In this document: one piece after another, positions 43,672 through 43,758 of the stretch
How positions within the stretch are numbered: the first letter of the stretch is position 1
Layout: the number at the start of each line of letters is the position of its first letter
NCBI GenBank assembly: GCA_016932575.1
Contig: JAFGCO010000016.1
Location: 1-43,758 of the forward strand
From: a bacterium
Lineage (GTDB): Bacteria > Zhuqueibacterota > QNDG01 > JAFGCO01
Direction of reading: 5' to 3'
DNA: 43,758 nt
Notes under the pieces: generated by a model
Database searches by the model: none
Told to the model about the DNA's origin: nothing
The model's input: only the letters and a program-made list of their open reading frames with translations
Position numbers and translations under genes: made by a program

Positions 43672-43747
43672 GGATAGGACGGATCGCTTCGCTCTCCGTC
43701 CTATCCCGGCGATTCACCGGAAATCCCTACTCGGTCGCTTCGCGACC
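43672..43747. repeat. REP-like palindromes at the right edge
   Basis: GGATAGGACGGA (43672-43683) and TCCGTCCTATCC (43695-43706) form a perfect 12-bp inverted repeat with an 11-base loop. GGTCGC-TTC-GCGACC (43733-43747) forms a second hairpin. Both contain TCGCTTCGC. They are G+C rich against the A+T-rich genes before them, so the boundary of the foreign segment probably lies near 43670. No gene is seen from 43481 to the end. Confidence 0.6.
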
Positions 43748-43758
43748 TCCTATCAAGG

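Overview
This window looks like a chromosomal segment of a Gram-negative bacterium of the FCB superphylum (Calditrichota, KSB1, Ignavibacteria or Marinimicrobia type). This rests on type IX secretion (T9SS) C-terminal sorting domains with the NFPNPFNP signature, signal peptides ending in FSQ or AQ, very large outer-membrane barrels related to the SprA style of protein, TPR-CHAT proteins, and many beta-propeller and repeat-rich secreted proteins. The species cannot be named from the sequence alone. No tRNA, rRNA or CRISPR array was seen.

Layout. (1) 1-8.1 kb: the 5' end of a secreted protein at the left edge, then an ECF sigma factor and its membrane zinc-finger anti-sigma factor on the plus strand. 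Convergent to these are two tandem paralogous TPR-CHAT (caspase-like) proteins with signal peptides. (2) 8.3-14.8 kb, minus strand: a T9SS-sorted Asp-box propeller, a T9SS-sorted TIM-barrel hydrolase-like protein and a two-subunit 2-oxoacid:ferredoxin oxidoreductase (korA with a gamma-alpha fusion, then korB). (3) 14.9-19.8 kb, minus strand: a small secreted protein with its own terminator, and a translationally coupled pair made of an NHL-repeat protein and a 1132-residue outer-membrane barrel. (4) 20.2-23.0 kb, minus strand: a coupled FIST sensor, HisKA_2 histidine kinase and stand-alone receiver, each overlapping the next by ATGA. (5) 23.9-38.6 kb, plus strand: five large exported proteins in one probable transcription unit closed by an intrinsic terminator. 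These are a 1900-residue choice-of-anchor-D protein, three DUF11-type proteins and a 1031-residue outer-membrane barrel. I read this as an uncharacterised surface-fibre or appendage assembly cluster, and it is the best candidate for an undescribed system here. (6) 39.0-43.8 kb: an integron-type tyrosine recombinase gene (intI-like) split by a 106-108 bp MITE-like element with perfect 13-bp inverted ends. Next come two strongly A+T-rich genes (an outer-membrane protein and a YCF48-type propeller) with an attC-like inverted repeat after them, plus several palindromic repeats.

How parts may work together. The sigma/anti-sigma pair next to exported CHAT proteases suggests envelope signalling through proteolysis; this is inference, not shown by the sequence. 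The FIST/kinase/receiver unit ends in a receiver without an output domain, so its target lies elsewhere. The DUF11 cluster places its putative transporter barrel last, immediately after a protein ending in an SdrD-B-like domain. The A+T-rich right end looks like acquired cassette DNA beside an inactivated integron integrase.
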